Assembly: GCA_038049695.1 (NCBI GenBank)
Contig: CP142451.1
Span: forward strand, 11,716,001 to 11,780,000
Reading direction: 5' to 3'
Source: Cinnamomum chago
Taxonomy: Eukaryota > Streptophyta > Magnoliopsida > Laurales > Lauraceae
DNA: 64,000 bases
Shown piece by piece: positions 63,189 through 64,000 of the stretch. Numbering within the stretch: the first letter of the stretch is position 1; each line of letters starts with the position of its first letter. The notes beneath the pieces are model-generated. The model did no database searches, was not told where the DNA came from, and worked only from the letters and a program-made list of their open reading frames with translations. The position numbers and the translations under genes are program-made.

Positions 63189-64000
63189 CATAGGTTTTTG
63201 TAAGGGCATCAATGGCTTGTCCTTCCAACAAAATCACTTTGTCCATCATCCGCCATTAACACAACAAAAAATCATTTTGGCTACAGAAGAATAGAGAAGT
63301 AGGAAGTTAAAAACCACAGGTCCATAACCGCTTTCTATAAGGGAACTCAACTGATGACCTTTGCAAGTTAGAGGACGAGAAATTTGCAAAGAGGTGAGTG
63401 TGCCTGAACATTGTCATGGTTCAGAAATTTGATGTTAACCTAAAGAAAACCTTACTTGTTGATGTTCACAAAAGAATCACTCTCTGCTTGAGTTTTTACC
63501 TCATGAGTTTTTACCCCTATGTCCATTTTGGGTGCAAAGTAATTGGTGAAATAAAATTTTATTCAAGTTTTGGCCCCCCCCAAGATGAAATCCTGGCTCC
63601 GCCCCTGATCGCACTATCAAGAGTTGTACATCCACTTCTAACGTGCTGACCGGCAGCTGGCTCGGGATGAGGAGGGGACGGGCGTCTGGGAGCCTGGGCT
63701 GGCTGCTCTTTTTTTTTTCTTCTTTTTTTTTTCATGTGGCAGCTGGCAGGGCCTGGGCTAAGGATTGTGGGCTGATTTGATATCCATTCATATTTATAAA
63801 TTTTAATAGTATTTTTATTTTATATATATACACATTTTCTGTGAAACATTAATCTAAAAAATTTCACCAAAATTTTCGAATCGACCAAAATAATTTATTT
63901 AGAGGGCTAAAATGAAACGACATCCAAAAGAAAAATCACAACTACAATTGAGAACCCCAACCCGAGGGGATCGCAAGATCTACGTCGGCCCTACATGTGA

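Larger units (their letters stand above)
60142..64000. other. 3' flank: repeat-rich, no gene recognised
   Basis: It holds the hAT element at 61644-62750, the poly-C tandem repeat at 63078-63188, Tip100-like ends (61199, 63592) and AT-rich DNA. Open frames here are all short and lie in A-rich or G/C-rich repeats. Confidence 0.6.

Overview
The window is nuclear DNA from a flowering plant. It is AT-rich, genes have GT-AG introns, and the coding content is low: five recognisable protein-coding loci (four multi-exon genes and one single-exon gene) and one clear pseudogene. The rest is transposon debris, microsatellites and local duplications. I cannot fix the species; gene structure and proteins are ordinary angiosperm.

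Layout. 1-1595: 5' flank with a hairpin MITE. 1596-4552 (+): a three-exon DUF642 cell-wall protein gene. 4553-8550: intergenic, with a hAT-type MITE carrying a perfect 8-bp target duplication. 8669-13587 (+): an eight-exon Ran GTPase gene whose first coding exon is only the ATG. 13588-23900: long gene-free stretch with GA microsatellite and tandem duplications. 24017-26290 (-; 5' leader to about 27100): an Agenet-ENT chromatin-type protein gene. 27120-34200: gene-poor DNA. 34370-39728 (-) and 48168-50480 (+): an inverted duplication of an F-box/DUF295 locus. The plus copy is intact (49022-50134). The minus copy is a frameshifted pseudogene split by a solo-LTR-like element, which is itself split by a hAT element. 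39729-48167 between them: an LTR-like block, inverted repeat arms with a SINE in one arm, and further related repeats. 52816-60141 (+): a DUF866 (CXXC zinc-binding) gene with a 6.5-kb repeat-filled intron. 60142-64000: repeats, including a 1.1-kb hAT element with an 8-bp target duplication.

The genes are unrelated housekeeping or regulatory loci (cell wall, nuclear transport, chromatin, ubiquitin ligase adaptor, zinc protein) and do not form a pathway or cluster. The most informative biology is the insertion history. Duplicated segments act as 'empty sites' and date a SINE, a 290-bp element, an LTR element and a nested hAT insertion relative to the duplications. I saw no convincing novel multi-gene system.
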